Assembly: GCA_043777375.1 (NCBI GenBank)
Contig: JAYWHX010000132.1
Span: 1-64,000 of the forward strand
Reading direction: 5' to 3'
Origin: TH-plancto1 sp043777375
Lineage (GTDB): Bacteria > Planctomycetota > Planctomycetia > Planctomycetales > Planctomycetaceae
Length of the DNA stretch: 64,000 nucleotides
Part shown: positions 15,646 through 25,126 of the stretch, piece after piece
Layout: every line of letters begins with the position of its first letter
Numbering within the stretch: the first letter of the stretch is position 1
The notes under the pieces: generated by a model
What the model saw: only the letters and a program-made list of their open reading frames with translations
Database searches by the model: none
What the model was told of the DNA's origin: nothing
Program-made: the position numbers and the translations under genes

Positions 15646-16926
15646 CTAGAACGAGTAGATGGCGTCGATGCCGAAGATCGTCTGGTCAGCATCGATGCCG
15701 AGCGGGTTGTTCCCGTTCACAGCGGCTGGTGCCCACTGATGACGAATTTCTGGCCGGACAATGAAGTTGGACATCGGCTTGATGTTTACACCCGCGGTGA
15801 CTTCGTAGTACGAAACCCCGTTGACCTTCAACCATTCTGCACGACCCCCAGCACCCAACTTGTCGTTGATGTTGTAGATCAAGTAGTTGGCGGCACTGAC
15901 GGAATTGAAGGTCGTTGCTCCGCCGACGACTCCATTATTTCCGTGAGCCAAGTCGCTCGACAGAATGTAGTTGAGCTTATCGGTCAGGGCCAAAGTCGCC
16001 ACGATGCTGTGGGTGTATCCGTCGCCGATCCAGCCGTTGTTACCGACTGTGCCGATGTAGGTCACTGACAAGTCGTCAGTCGCCTTGACGGTTGCTCCGC
16101 CCTGGAAGGACGAGCCGCCGTTGAACTGATCGAAACCGGTATCCCAACCCGCGACCCAGCCGCCGTACAGAGTGACATCGTCACTGGCGGTGTAGGTTGC
16201 CATGGCACCGGTGTGAGTGAACGGCTCGGTAAAGTTCCATGTAAAGGCGTGGCTATAGAAGAAGTTGCCATTGGAAGGCACCACTTCGTAACCGGCCAGC
16301 GTGTAGAAGTGACCGACCTTCACCGACAACTTGTCGTAGGCCACAACACCGTAGGCCTGTGGAATCGCCCAGTGGTATGCGCCGTGATCGAAACCGTTCT
16401 GGAAGTCCCAATTGCCCGGGTTGTTTCCGTAGGACTGGGTGTTCTCGCCGTCGAGCCCGTACAGGGCATCCACACGAGCACCCCAGTCAAACCCTTCGCT
16501 GCCGTCAGCGATTTTTTCGGCGAACAACCAAGCCTGATGCACGTTGACCGTGCCGGGCTTTGTGTTCAGCACGCCGTCCGTCTTGTTGGTGTAACCGGCT
16601 GACACCCAGCCGCCGACATCCCATGACGAATCTTCGCCAAAGATGGACTTGCCGAGATCAAACGGTTCTCCGCCGAACAGTCCGCATCCGCTGTCACAGG
16701 CTCCGACACAGTCACCGACGACTCCGTCGCAGCCGGTTCCTGCATCGCAGGCGGCATCACTCGTACAGCTGACCAACCGAATGTCGAGGCTCTCAGCAGG
16801 GGTGCTGAGAATGGCCTCGGCCCGGCGGATTGAAGGGGAGACTGGCTCAACTGCCGAAGCAGAGGCCGCCCACCCCAAACCAACAGCTGACATCATCAGC
16901 CAGCTGCGCATGGAAAAACGTCGCAT
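15646..16926 (-). CDS. Outer-membrane beta-barrel porin (BBP2-like)
   Basis: 426 residues. A signal peptide (MRRFSMRSWLMMSAVGLGWAASASA) is followed by a cysteine-rich region of about 30 residues (repeated C..GC, C..DCVGAC). A beta-barrel with alternating Gly/aromatic strands comes next: WDVGGWVSAGYTNKTDG, GARVDALYGLDGENTQSYG, LSVKVGHFYTLAGYE and FIVRPEIRHQWAP. It ends in the aromatic residue F (FGIDAIYSF), typical of BAM-inserted barrels. Planctomycetes carry many such putative porins. AGGAG lies 8 bases before the ATG at 16926. The cysteine cluster between signal and barrel is unusual and might form disulfides. Confidence 0.85.
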   Translation of the reverse strand: MRRFSMRSWLMMSAVGLGWAASASAVEPVSPSIRRAEAILSTPAESLDIRLVSCTSDAACDAGTGCDGVVGDCVGACDSGCGLFGGEPFDLGKSIFGEDSSWDVGGWVSAGYTNKTDGVLNTKPGTVNVHQAWLFAEKIADGSEGFDWGARVDALYGLDGENTQSYGNNPGNWDFQNGFDHGAYHWAIPQAYGVVAYDKLSVKVGHFYTLAGYEVVPSNGNFFYSHAFTWNFTEPFTHTGAMATYTASDDVTLYGGWVAGWDTGFDQFNGGSSFQGGATVKATDDLSVTYIGTVGNNGWIGDGYTHSIVATLALTDKLNYILSSDLAHGNNGVVGGATTFNSVSAANYLIYNINDKLGAGGRAEWLKVNGVSYYEVTAGVNIKPMSNFIVRPEIRHQWAPAAVNGNNPLGIDADQTIFGIDAIYSF

Positions 16927-17380
16927 TGGAAACACTCCTTTAGGCTGCGCAGAGCACTTGCACACCCGATCCCTGTGTGGCGAATTGTTTCGATTTGCAT
17001 CTTTCTCACCCCAGCGGCGGGAAGTGAAAGAGAGGTTGAGCGCGAGCCGAAACGTCTTCTTTATGTTTTCGGCCCAATCGCATTGAAAAATGTGAATTCG
17101 ATGGGAAGGCAGTACGCCTTAACTATTCCACACGTTCACGGGTCTGTATCGGCGAAACCTGCCGCTCTGAGACCAGGAACTGGGTCCAAGGAGTAGCCGT
17201 CAGTGAAGTGCAGTCTACGGGAAGGTGAGATCTCAGATGAAACGGGCGGACGTAGAAGGGACTGTCGCCGCCGGACTCAACCGGGATTGTGTGGGAAGCA
17301 GCACCCTCGTTCGGCAACTCAGCATGCGGCGTGCTACAGTGCCAATTCCACAATCGCTCAACCATCATCGGTTCTCTCAC
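16927..17380. other. Divergent intergenic region between the porin and ThiF-like genes
   Basis: About 450 bases between divergent starts. Promoters are expected here, but none could be assigned with confidence. The open frame continuing upstream from the ThiF-like gene to 17225 has no family character and is not called. Confidence 0.45.
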
Positions 17381-18418
17381 ATGCCCGCGCTGGATCGTTA
17401 CCGCAAGCAGACACTCTTTGCTCCTCTCGGGGAAGCGGGACAGTTGAGGCTGCAGGCTGGGAAAGCCATGGTTGTCGGCTGTGGGGCGCTAGGTTCGGTG
17501 ATTGCCGAGAGCCTCGTGCGTGCCGGTGTTGGGCTGGTGCGAATTGTTGATCGCGACTTTGTTGAGCTGTCCAACCTGCAACGTCAAGTGTTGTACGACG
17601 AGCGGGATGTGGCAGACCAACTTCCGAAGGCTGAGGCGGCTGCTCGCAAGCTACGGCTCATCAATAGTGACGTGACTGTTGAACCGGTGGTGGCCGATCT
17701 CTCCTCGGATAACATTCGCCAGCTGGCTGACGGGATGAATGTCATTGTCGATGGGACAGACAATTTCGAGACGCGGTTTCTCGTCAACGACTGGGCCTTC
17801 GAATCTAAGACTCCCTGGGTGCATGGCGGGTGCGTGGGCTGTCACGGACAGGTGATGACCTTCCGACCGGGGAAGACGATCTGCTTTCGCTGTCTGATGG
17901 GTGGTGTTCCCGAGCCGGGGAGTGGGGAGACATGCGATACAGCTGGAGTGCTGGGACCAGCTGTGAATGTGATTGCATCACTGCAAAGCCTCGACGCGAT
18001 CAAGATTCTCGCGGGACTGGACGAGACTATCGAACCGGTCATGACCGTGGTCGATTTATGGGAAGGGACGTTCCGGCGGCTGAAAGTCGGAGAGCCACGT
18101 GACGAGGGGCGCTGTGCGGGGTGCATCACCGGAGAGCGTCCGTGGTTCCACGGAACCCAGTCCGCGCGGTCTGCCGTTCTATGTGGCCGAAACGCGGTGC
18201 AAATCACTCCACCGCTGCCGATGCAAATCGGTTTGGAGGAGCTGGCAACTCGGCTGGCAGCCAGTGGGCGAGTGACTCGCAACTCCTTTTTGGTGAAACT
18301 GGAGGCTGCGGAGACGGGATATGTCCTGACGGTGTTTCAGGATGGACGGGCGATCATTCAAGGGACAGAAGATCCGGGGATTGCCCGGAGCGTGTACTCT
18401 CGGTTCATCGGAATGTAA
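17381..18418 (+). CDS. HesA/MoeB/ThiF family adenylyltransferase
   Basis: 345 residues. E1-like enzymes of this family adenylate the C-terminal glycine of a ubiquitin-like sulfur carrier (ThiS or MoaD). Visible motifs are RYRKQTLFAPLGEAGQ, the ATP-binding GCGALGSVIAESLVRAGVG, the metal/Arg segment DRDFVELSNLQRQVLY, and VDGTDNFETRFLVND. Paired CxxC zinc-ligand motifs are at CFRCL and CAGC. The catalytic-loop Cys region is GETCDTAGVLGPA. About 100 C-terminal residues do not look like a rhodanese domain. A ThiS is encoded at 25127-25327, so they may work together. The ATG at 17381 matches the family N-terminus. Confidence 0.85.
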   Translation: MPALDRYRKQTLFAPLGEAGQLRLQAGKAMVVGCGALGSVIAESLVRAGVGLVRIVDRDFVELSNLQRQVLYDERDVADQLPKAEAAARKLRLINSDVTVEPVVADLSSDNIRQLADGMNVIVDGTDNFETRFLVNDWAFESKTPWVHGGCVGCHGQVMTFRPGKTICFRCLMGGVPEPGSGETCDTAGVLGPAVNVIASLQSLDAIKILAGLDETIEPVMTVVDLWEGTFRRLKVGEPRDEGRCAGCITGERPWFHGTQSARSAVLCGRNAVQITPPLPMQIGLEELATRLAASGRVTRNSFLVKLEAAETGYVLTVFQDGRAIIQGTEDPGIARSVYSRFIGM

Positions 18419-18643
18419 GAGCCGTAGCGGGTCGCATGATTATGCGGGCGAAGCTGGTCCCAACAGGTCACCGGACCTGTGGTGCTTTCGCGACAACCCT
18501 CACACATCGCCGATGGGATTCGATCGAGAAAACGGACAAGGCTGGAATCGTTAACTGGCGCATGATAGGGTGGAGCAGCGGGTGGACTGCACGCTGACTG
18601 AAGTATGCCCTCGGTTTGACAAAGGCCGATCTTCGATCCGTCG

Positions 18644-21511
18644 ATGGCGATCAAAATCACGTTGGATTCATTTCTGGCCGTCATGAAGCGGAGTACGCTG
18701 CTCTCGGAAGAGCAGCTGAACTCCTCGCTGGAGAAGTTCCGCGCTGCCAAAGGGGCGACGTCCGACGCGAAACCGTTTGCTGAATACTTGGTCCGTCAGA
18801 AGCTACTCACCGTCTGGCAGGCGGAAAAGGTCCTGCAAGGCAAGCACAAGGGGTTCTTCCTGGGGCGGTATCGCCTGTTGTCCCTACTGGGGAAAGGCGG
18901 GATGAGTTCGGTCTATTTGGCCGAACACATGGTGATGAAACGCTTCTGCGCTCTGAAAGTGCTTCCAGCCAAACGAGTCAACGACGCGAGCTACCTCGGT
19001 CGGTTTCACCGCGAGGCACAAGCGGTTGCAGCGCTCGACCACCCCAACATCGTGCGGGCGTACGATGTTGATATGACTGCCGACGCCGGGGTTGATATTC
19101 ATTTTTTGGCGATGGAGTTTGTGCAAGGCAAGAGCCTGCTGGAAGTCGTCCAAGAGAAGGGCCCTGTGCCCATCTCCGACGCAGCTGAGTATATTCGACA
19201 GACGGCGCTGGGGCTGGAACATGCTCACAAGGCTGGGCTGGTTCACCGCGATATTAAGCCTGGAAATCTGCTAATCACGCCGACGGGCGTCCTCAAAGTG
19301 TTGGACTTGGGGTTGGCCCGCTTTTTTGATGACGAGGACGCCTCGCTGACGGTCCAGCATGATGAAAAAGTGCTGGGCACAGCAGATTACATCTCCCCGG
19401 AACAGGCAATCGATAGCCACAAGGTCGATCGCCGAACGGACATTTACAGCTTGGGTTGTACGCTGTATTTCCTACTGACGGCTCATCCACCGTTCAATAG
19501 CGGCTCGCTCGCGCAACGATTGGTGGCTCACCAGACAAAGCCAGCCCCCCCCATCACCAATGACCGGGCAGATGTGCCCGCCGCGCTGCAAGCCATCATG
19601 GAAAAGATGATGGCCAAGAAAGTGGGCGATCGGTATCAGACTGCTCAGGATGTCGCCGACGCCATTTCCAGCTGGCAAAAGCAGTCCTCGTCCAATTCCG
19701 TGAGTGCTCCGTCTGCGGAGAAGACAGTCTCTACTGTCGTGAAGGCCGAGTCTACAGTCGGGCCAGTTCCTGCCGCAAAAACGAAGCCAGCTTCCAGTCA
19801 GTCGTCGACGACTCGCCGTGCGGGAGTATCGCCCGCGACACAGAAGCTGCCTGGGTCGGGAGTGGGCTCAGCTGTTTCGTCCCCTGGGAAAAGTGTTCCA
19901 AGGCCGAGCAATTCGGTCGTCGTCAATTCTGGGGTCGACGACTCTGAGGCGTTGGGCAGTTTTCTGGACGAGCTGTCGAGTCGTCACGAAATCGATATCC
20001 CGATCCCCAGAAACCCAGCGAGTGACTCGAAGGCGTCTCGCAGCTCGTCGAAGAAGCTGTCGCAGGCCGCAGTCGACACCGCCAAGCTCGGGGAGTCGCA
20101 GACCGAGGTCGTCGCGAGCGAGCCGCTGATTGCGGACGATGTCCCTGATCTTGGAATGCTAGAGCAGGTGTTTGATCCCACGCTGCTCGATCTGGAAGGG
20201 TTGGAATCGGAGGAGCTGGCAGTCACTACTACACTGTCGGAGCGGCCCTCAGCTGTCACATCGCCAGTTGTGACCGGGAAATTGCCGAAATCGGCCCGCA
20301 CGAGTCTCGGGATCAAGCCCGTGTGGCTGGTTGGTGGTGGGGTCGCGCTGGTTGCAGCGGCTCTCGCCCTGTGGTTCCTGTTCGGTCAAGAGAAGAACCC
20401 GCCGACGATTGCTCCGAACACGCCCCCGGCCAAGAGTTTGCCTGCTAGCAATTTGGCAGTAATCGAAGTCGGGCCACAGGGTCACTTCACGACGATTGGT
20501 CAGGCGATCGAATTTGTACGAGGGAACTTTCGTCCGCTCGCGGCACAGGAATCTCGCACGATTCAAGTCGCGGGTGGGTTCACCTATCCCGAGACACTGA
20601 GCATCATCAGCGGTGATCGGAATCATTTTCCTCGTAATGTCACGATCAAATCGACAGGCCCCGCAGATGCTGTCATTCAGGGGGACGGGACTCAACCTGT
20701 TTTGAACTTGCAATCCGTCGAATCTCTCACGATTGAGGGGTTTGTCATTGATGCCCACGGTGCCGGGACGGGGGTGAAAGTCATGGGTTATTCTCCGCTG
20801 GGCCGTTTGAACTCGCTGCGAATCCAGAACTTCAACCGGACGGGAGTTCTCCTGGAGGAGGTCGCGGCTCAGACGGGCGAAGAGTTTCAGATCAATGGGC
20901 TTTCGATTCGCGCCGATGCCAAGGAAGCTGTGGGACTGCGCTGCCAGGCAGCCCATGGTGGGAACACCGTGTGTGTGCAGTTGACCAATTTGAGAATTCA
21001 AGGACCGCTCGTCTCGGGGATCGAGACATCGGGCCCATTCTGGAAGTCGACGCTGTCGGAATCGGTAATCTCCCGGTGTGATGTGGGAGTGCGTATTCAG
21101 GGTGGATTCCTCGAGGACGTGTCGCTGATGAATAACACGTTCAGCAATAACGTCCGCGGACTCGTGTTTTCGAAAATGCCCGAGCCCGAGAGCCGCAACG
21201 TCAAGGTGTTGCACACACTGTTCTCGGGGAATACCCATGCAGATGCGGTTGTGGAAATGGGCGATGCGGCCGGTCTGGCGGACAAGTTGCTGCCCATTCC
21301 CGATGGTCGGCATCACAACCGAACGGATCGCAAGGACCCGGATGTCAATGGATTCGACGTGTTCACGGGTGATGGCCAGCGGGGGGCAGTGACGACGTTT
21401 GTATCAATTGATCCCGCACAGCCGGGTTACATGAAACCGAGTACGAATGAGGCCAGCGTGGCGTCGCCGGCCAGTGGTGCCAAGGGGTATGTCGGGGCTG
21501 TGGCTCCATAA
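18644..21511 (+). CDS. Transmembrane Ser/Thr protein kinase with extracytoplasmic beta-helix
   Basis: 955 residues. The N-terminal region (about 1-70) is a planctomycete-type kinase leader. The kinase domain (about 75-340) has GKGGMSSVYLAE (P-loop), K105 in CALKVL, E125, HRDIKPGNLL (201-210), DLGLA in place of DFG, and GTADYISPEQ. A Ser/Thr/Pro-rich juxtamembrane linker (about 345-555) could be phosphorylated. One membrane helix lies at about 556-580 (VWLVGGGVALVAAALALWFLFG). The outer half is a right-handed beta-helix (GHFTTIGQAIEFVRG, repeated hydrophobic turns), probably a sensor or carbohydrate-binding module. Substrate and ligand are unknown. Confidence 0.9.
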   Translation: MAIKITLDSFLAVMKRSTLLSEEQLNSSLEKFRAAKGATSDAKPFAEYLVRQKLLTVWQAEKVLQGKHKGFFLGRYRLLSLLGKGGMSSVYLAEHMVMKRFCALKVLPAKRVNDASYLGRFHREAQAVAALDHPNIVRAYDVDMTADAGVDIHFLAMEFVQGKSLLEVVQEKGPVPISDAAEYIRQTALGLEHAHKAGLVHRDIKPGNLLITPTGVLKVLDLGLARFFDDEDASLTVQHDEKVLGTADYISPEQAIDSHKVDRRTDIYSLGCTLYFLLTAHPPFNSGSLAQRLVAHQTKPAPPITNDRADVPAALQAIMEKMMAKKVGDRYQTAQDVADAISSWQKQSSSNSVSAPSAEKTVSTVVKAESTVGPVPAAKTKPASSQSSTTRRAGVSPATQKLPGSGVGSAVSSPGKSVPRPSNSVVVNSGVDDSEALGSFLDELSSRHEIDIPIPRNPASDSKASRSSSKKLSQAAVDTAKLGESQTEVVASEPLIADDVPDLGMLEQVFDPTLLDLEGLESEELAVTTTLSERPSAVTSPVVTGKLPKSARTSLGIKPVWLVGGGVALVAAALALWFLFGQEKNPPTIAPNTPPAKSLPASNLAVIEVGPQGHFTTIGQAIEFVRGNFRPLAAQESRTIQVAGGFTYPETLSIISGDRNHFPRNVTIKSTGPADAVIQGDGTQPVLNLQSVESLTIEGFVIDAHGAGTGVKVMGYSPLGRLNSLRIQNFNRTGVLLEEVAAQTGEEFQINGLSIRADAKEAVGLRCQAAHGGNTVCVQLTNLRIQGPLVSGIETSGPFWKSTLSESVISRCDVGVRIQGGFLEDVSLMNNTFSNNVRGLVFSKMPEPESRNVKVLHTLFSGNTHADAVVEMGDAAGLADKLLPIPDGRHHNRTDRKDPDVNGFDVFTGDGQRGAVTTFVSIDPAQPGYMKPSTNEASVASPASGAKGYVGAVAP

Positions 21512-21694
21512 AACGGCTCAAGCATTCGGGGCATGAGATCCTCGCCCGACGTGATTCTTGTTGACATTTCTCAACAAGCAACGTGGCATCTCAGAAACAG
21601 AACACTTTTATCAGAATCGTGAACTAGGCTTGATCACAGGTCGAGGATGGTCCGCCTCACAGCAGTCAGCAGGCATCACGTCGGAACTGAAGCT

Positions 21695-23011
21695 ATGTCC
21701 CGGGACACTGCAATCGAATCTCAACACGACGTCGTGAATGTTCAAGAGCAGCTGCTGGAAATGCTGCGCATGGCGGGTAATGAAGTCCCGCCCCCACGAC
21801 GACAAACATCTGAGGCGGTTGTCGTGTCGGCATCGCCGATGACTGCCGAGAAGGCTGCCAACACCAAGACCTGCCAGAAGTGTGGTTCGGAGAAGCCCTG
21901 GGGGACATCTAGTTGGTGCCCCGATTGTGGTTACTATCCCAAGGCGGGATTCGGAGGCACTGGCGTTGTTGAATATGCCGACGAAACGCCCCCTGATCTT
22001 CGGTCAATCTTTCCACCGTGGGCCATACCCATGGGGATCGGGATGTTTGTCATTCTAGTGGTCTCGATTGGCAGTCAGTTCGTCTACAAAGACCCTCTGC
22101 AACGGTCATTGCTGGCGCTGTACCAACTGGGGTTCTTTGTGTTCTGCGCCATGGTGGCTCATTTCCGGGCGTCTTTCCTGGTCATTCAGGAAGGGCGAAC
22201 CCTGATGGCGATCGTCAATCCGACCGAGACTTGGTCGGCGATGCTACAGAGAGTTCCCGCAACTCAGTGGCTCATATTGATTTTCGCCTGGGGACTGACC
22301 GGAACGATGACATCGTTCTTCATTGGCTTGGACATTGATGTCATAGCCGAAGAAGTGGCCAAAGAAGTCAAGAAGAACCCCAAGGTCACATTCGCGGACG
22401 TGGCCTCGGCCATGACCAAAGTGACCAAGTCGGCGTTTCAAAGCAAAGAAGCAGCTGGGATCTTGGCCAAGGTCATGCAGGTCGCGGACAAGGAGTTGGG
22501 TGGAATCGATCCCGCCAATGCCGAGGGAGCATTACTCGATTTGGTCGCAGCCACTGAGGGTATCAGCAGCGTCGCTTCAGGTGGCGGATCCAGTGGCAGT
22601 GGGGATGACCGCTATGCGCCAGGCGGTTCTGCAGACAAGACCACAAATGCCACTACAGAATCGCCTCAGGCTCTCCCCACAGCTGCACCGGCAAAGCCGA
22701 CTTTTGATTACTGGATCTACGGGTACACCACGAATCCCGAAGGTGAGATCCGCTCGCTGCTTCTCGCGACCACCGGCGGCACAGGGCCCCTGCGGTTTGT
22801 TCAGAAGCTCGGTCTTGATGGACTGAGTTCGGAACAACTGGCGATGATGAGCGAGCAGCTGAAACCCTACCGCGTCCGCAATGCGGCGATCGCCTCACCT
22901 TATGGGGGCAAATGGGTTAAGCCTGTCGCGAAATGTCGCGTCGAGCACGAAGGGTTGAACGCCGACTCGCGACCGACGAATGCGAAGTTCCAGAGTGTTG
23001 TCCTTCCCTGA
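21695..23011 (+). CDS. Zinc-ribbon multi-pass membrane protein of unknown function
   Basis: 438 residues. The cytoplasmic N-terminus has a zinc ribbon, CQKCGSEKPWGTSSWCPDCG (about 60-80). Three to four membrane helices follow (about 105-230; for example IPMGIGMFVILVVSIGSQFVY and LALYQLGFFVFCAMVAHF). An acidic/basic helical stretch (DVIAEEVAKEVKKNPKV) comes next, then a Gly/Ser-rich linker and a small C-terminal domain (YWIYGYTTNPEGEIRSLLLATTGGTGPLRFVQKLGLDGLSSEQ). No enzyme motif is recognised. It sits between the kinase gene and a lipoprotein gene, all on the plus strand. The ATG at 21695 follows GGAACTGAAGCT. Confidence 0.7.
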   Translation: MSRDTAIESQHDVVNVQEQLLEMLRMAGNEVPPPRRQTSEAVVVSASPMTAEKAANTKTCQKCGSEKPWGTSSWCPDCGYYPKAGFGGTGVVEYADETPPDLRSIFPPWAIPMGIGMFVILVVSIGSQFVYKDPLQRSLLALYQLGFFVFCAMVAHFRASFLVIQEGRTLMAIVNPTETWSAMLQRVPATQWLILIFAWGLTGTMTSFFIGLDIDVIAEEVAKEVKKNPKVTFADVASAMTKVTKSAFQSKEAAGILAKVMQVADKELGGIDPANAEGALLDLVAATEGISSVASGGGSSGSGDDRYAPGGSADKTTNATTESPQALPTAAPAKPTFDYWIYGYTTNPEGEIRSLLLATTGGTGPLRFVQKLGLDGLSSEQLAMMSEQLKPYRVRNAAIASPYGGKWVKPVAKCRVEHEGLNADSRPTNAKFQSVVLP

Positions 23012-23220
23012 TGGCAGGAGTTGCCGGACCGCTCCTGGAATTCCGTCCTGGCTCGGCACTTTTCGCCGCGATGTCTCTGCGGGGCTGGGATCGATTCAAC
23101 GCATCCTCACACTCTCGCTTACAACACCCCGGCTGCTGCGACATTCACCGCCCCGTATACGGCTCATTCCTTTTCTCGCATGCAGCTCGTTCGTTCACAT
23201 CGATCAGGGAAGGTCGGTCC

Positions 23221-25113
23221 GTGTCCATTCAACACCAACGTCGGCAGCTGCCATGGATGTATGCATATGCAACTTGGATTGGCTGCACTCTGCTCGTACT
23301 GCATTCCGGCTGCGTTGAAGCGCCAGCACCAGTGACGACAGATTCTCCTGCGGGTTCGACAACCTCGGAATCAGTCGATTCGATTCCCGACGATTCCACC
23401 TCGGTCGAACTCGGCCCCGTCGCGGACTTTGTTACGACTCCACTGGAACCGACACCGCTTGTGCCATCTCAATCGAAACCGGTGCCCGATGAGGACGGGT
23501 GGGCAGCCGCACCGGAACCGATGCCGGAACTGCAACCAACACCAGCTCTCGCAGTGGACCTTCCCCAGTCGCCACCCGCAGCCGCTGAACCCACACCTCT
23601 TGATCCCGTTCCGACTCCCGTGGCGGAAGCTCCCAGCCTGATCCCAGGTGGCCTGACATCGGCAGCTTCGAAGCCAGAGCCAGCGGCCCCGGCACCATTC
23701 CCGACGGCCTCAGAACCGACACCGGTCGAATCCTCCGCATCGCAAACCGCCCCTCCTTCGAGTCCAACAGTCGCCACGGACAGTTTGATCGCGACGACCA
23801 ATCCAAAGCCGTTAGAGGTCATCAAACCCAAGGCGCTGCTCATCATCTCGCCGCGCGATAAGAGTCTGCAGCCCGAGCCAACCGTCAATCAACAGGCGTC
23901 GAGCGAGCGACCAGCGGTCGTGCTGCCTCCCTCTTCCGCAGCGGACGCAGCGCTACTCGCTCCAATTCAGCTTGAGAAACCAGATGCGAACACGGGTGCG
24001 ACAGAACCCCCGGCTTCTCTGGCATCCCTCGAGCAGCGAGTCATGCTGCCCACATTTCCAACTCCAGCAACTGCTGGCCCAATGGTTCCTGTATCTCCGG
24101 TCTCAATTGGTCAATCCACTTCGGTTGTGCCCGAAGGCTTCACAGCTCTCTTCAACAATAAAGATCTCGGCGGGTGGGAAGCCTACGACGGCAAGCCGGA
24201 ATCGTGGAAGTTCCAGGACGGTGCTGTCAGCTGTGTGGCACCCGGCGGTGGTTGGCTGCAAACTCTCGATCTGTATTGCGATTTCGAATTGCGGTTCGAG
24301 TATCGACTGTCCGCTGGAGGAAACTCCGGGGTGTGCCTGCGTTTTCCTGGGCATGGCAATCCTTCGCTCGAAGGCTTGGAGATTCAGCTCCTCGACGACC
24401 GCGCGGACAAGTACCAGAGCATTCAGCCGCAGCAGGCGACTGGGAGTCTCTATTTCGTGACAGCTCCTCGTGTGCGTGATGCTGCACATGTGGCCGGGGA
24501 ATGGAATCAATGCACGTTGCGATGTCTGGGTGACCAGCTGCAGGTCACCATTAACGACCAACTCGTGAATGAAATTGACCTCAGTCAGTTGACCTCAGCC
24601 AGCGGGGAAAAGGCCAAACGAACCGCGGCGCTCCGCAGCCCGATGGGGTCCATCGCCCTGCAAAGCCACTCCACACGCACTGATTTCCGGAACGTCAACA
24701 TCCGCGATTTGACTCAGGCTTTGGACTCCGGTGTCCGCTGGCTCGATCTGCGAGTCGGGACGGGCGATGCAGTTCCCGGGGGTGCCCAGGTCACGGTTCA
24801 CTACATCGGATTCCTCAGCACTGGGAAGCGCTTCGCCAATAGTTTCGAGAAGGGCAAGCCCGCGACAGTCCCACTGAAGGATGTCATCCCCGGTTGGCGC
24901 GAAGGGATTCCCGGAATGAGGGTCGGCGGGAAGAGACGGCTCGTGGTCCCCGCACAGATGGCCTATGGGGCGAAAGGATTCAAGGAGATCGTCCCGCCAA
25001 ACTCAACACTCGTTTACGAAATTGAGCTGACCGGATTCGAGAAGCTCGTTGAGGAAGTGCCAGCGACTGCCGCAGCTGAGACCATAGAGACGCAGTCAAA
25101 CAGCGTCCGATGA
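23221..25113 (+). CDS. Lipoprotein: DUF1080 (3-keto-disaccharide hydrolase-like) domain fused to FKBP-type PPIase
   Basis: 630 residues. The start GTG at 23221 has AGGGAAGG upstream. It gives a basic n-region, a hydrophobic stretch and a lipobox ending at Cys31 (LVLHSGC), so LspA should process it. A long Pro/Ser/Thr/Glu-rich linker (about 32-295) precedes a DUF1080 domain (about 300-500; GFTALFNNKDLGGWEAYDG, RFEYRLSAGGNSGVCLRF, LEIQLLDDRADKY), a jelly-roll family that includes 3-keto-glucoside hydrolases. The C-terminal FKBP domain (about 503-615) shows VTVHYIGFLSTGKRFANSF, GWREGIPGMRVGGKRRLVVP and YGAKG. The pairing of sugar-active and prolyl isomerase domains on a lipoprotein suggests envelope surface work. 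Confidence 0.85.
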   Translation: MSIQHQRRQLPWMYAYATWIGCTLLVLHSGCVEAPAPVTTDSPAGSTTSESVDSIPDDSTSVELGPVADFVTTPLEPTPLVPSQSKPVPDEDGWAAAPEPMPELQPTPALAVDLPQSPPAAAEPTPLDPVPTPVAEAPSLIPGGLTSAASKPEPAAPAPFPTASEPTPVESSASQTAPPSSPTVATDSLIATTNPKPLEVIKPKALLIISPRDKSLQPEPTVNQQASSERPAVVLPPSSAADAALLAPIQLEKPDANTGATEPPASLASLEQRVMLPTFPTPATAGPMVPVSPVSIGQSTSVVPEGFTALFNNKDLGGWEAYDGKPESWKFQDGAVSCVAPGGGWLQTLDLYCDFELRFEYRLSAGGNSGVCLRFPGHGNPSLEGLEIQLLDDRADKYQSIQPQQATGSLYFVTAPRVRDAAHVAGEWNQCTLRCLGDQLQVTINDQLVNEIDLSQLTSASGEKAKRTAALRSPMGSIALQSHSTRTDFRNVNIRDLTQALDSGVRWLDLRVGTGDAVPGGAQVTVHYIGFLSTGKRFANSFEKGKPATVPLKDVIPGWREGIPGMRVGGKRRLVVPAQMAYGAKGFKEIVPPNSTLVYEIELTGFEKLVEEVPATAAAETIETQSNSVR

Positions 25114-25126
25114 GTCCCGCAAAACG

